This document shows positions 63,450 through 64,000 of a DNA stretch of 64,000 bases, piece after piece. This DNA comes from Mesocentrotus franciscanus (Eukaryota > Echinodermata > Echinoidea > Camarodonta > Strongylocentrotidae). The first letter of the stretch is position 1, and every line of letters begins with the position of its first letter. The stretch covers positions 38,104,672 through 38,168,671 of the forward strand of contig CP137672.1 of the NCBI GenBank assembly GCA_037976565.1, in the 5' to 3' direction. Under the pieces are notes generated by a model. That model worked only from the letters and a program-made list of their open reading frames with translations, searched no databases and was not told where the DNA came from. The translations under genes were made by a program, and so were the position numbers.

Positions 63450-64000
63450 GGGTGATGGTAAATCCTGCCAACATTTTACGCACTGAAAGCCCACAATCAG
63501 GTGGTATCAGAACTTTAATATATTTTAGAAGTAAATGTTGCATTATCCCGGGCACCATTACCGTACCCCGGACGGGATTTTAAGCAACACCGTTAAGAGC
63601 TCGTTCAAGTGCACATGTCGGCGCACATCTCAACACCAACCACACATATTTGTTGGCATGTAGGGTACGAACTTGTTTTCGTTGTTCCGTCACAGAACGC
63701 GAACCATACGATACGATGACATGAAAGACGGCGGTGTCGACCAAAGGATACAGTTTCAAACAGAAACTTGGACAACCTGAGAGTTTTGGCGACAGCGACT
63801 TGCAAGCAAAGCTCGACTCAGGTGACTTTCGATTTATGACTGGCCTAGAACAAGTGTCGTAACATGCCATCATCATTCACGACTGTGGGTATGAGAGATG
63901 CTAAGAGATGAGAACTCTTCCATCATTACCAACATGACGGGGTAGGGGCGGGGGTTAAAATTGATTTAAATGTAAATGTATGTGCATTTCCAGCTTTTCG

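Larger units (their letters stand above)
48129..64000 (+). other. lhx1: Intron 3 of the Lhx1/5-like gene, partial (at least 15.9 kb)
   Basis: It begins with donor gtaaga at 48129. I looked for tggttycaraay, the codons of WFQN, through the rest of the window and found none, so the fourth coding exon lies beyond 64000. The stretch holds simple repeats, a 30-bp duplication (48652-48712), a degenerate duplication (54910-55390), GC-richer islands near 49220-49520, 53560-53760, 55790-56110, 57880-58110, 61350-61610 and 62120-62250, and otherwise AT-rich DNA in which I see nothing. Confidence 0.75.

Overview
This window is animal nuclear DNA and holds one recognisable gene on the + strand: the 5' two thirds of a LIM-homeobox gene of the Lhx1/Lhx5 (Lim1) class. 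Three coding exons can be placed. Exon 1 (ATG 7903 to 8074) carries most of LIM domain 1. Exon 2 (22820-23019) carries LIM domain 2. Exon 3 (47668-48128) carries the acidic/Ser/Pro/Asn linker and homeodomain residues 1-46. The introns are about 14.7 kb, 24.6 kb and at least 15.9 kb. The last homeodomain exon (helix-3 motif VWFQNRR) and the C-terminal tail are not in the window, so the gene runs off the right end. Gene structure, GT-AG introns, AT-rich non-coding DNA, abundant GA/CT microsatellites and tRNA-derived SINEs fit a marine invertebrate. The protein reads most like a deuterostome, probably echinoderm, Lim1; this is a judgement from remembered family sequences, not a search.

Layout. 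1 to about 6480 is upstream AT-rich non-coding DNA with a perfect 16-bp hairpin near 2.6 kb and a GA microsatellite near 1.9 kb. About 6480-7902 is the CpG-richer promoter/5' UTR region. 8075-22819 is intron 1, mostly unremarkable with one degenerate 139-bp duplication. 23020-47667 is intron 2, the most repeat-laden part: a 62-bp minisatellite 48 bp after the exon 2 donor, a 66-bp duplication, two SINEs, a third SINE-like element with 7SL-like start, two inverted copies of a TTAA-ended MITE, a 19-bp minisatellite and a roughly 280-bp (AGT)n array. 48129-64000 is partial intron 3, with many GA tracts, a degenerate 308-bp-spaced duplication and several GC-richer islands.

The most consequential observation is that exon 1 lacks one base where the family has a Gly codon (around 8044-8048). 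Read literally, translation loses the last LIM1 zinc ligands and stops inside intron 1. With one base added the frame joins perfectly to exons 2 and 3. A sequencing or assembly indel is the likeliest reason, but a real null allele or unusual isoform is possible. I found no second protein-coding gene, no functional tRNA or rRNA gene, no intact autonomous transposon and no novel multi-gene system.
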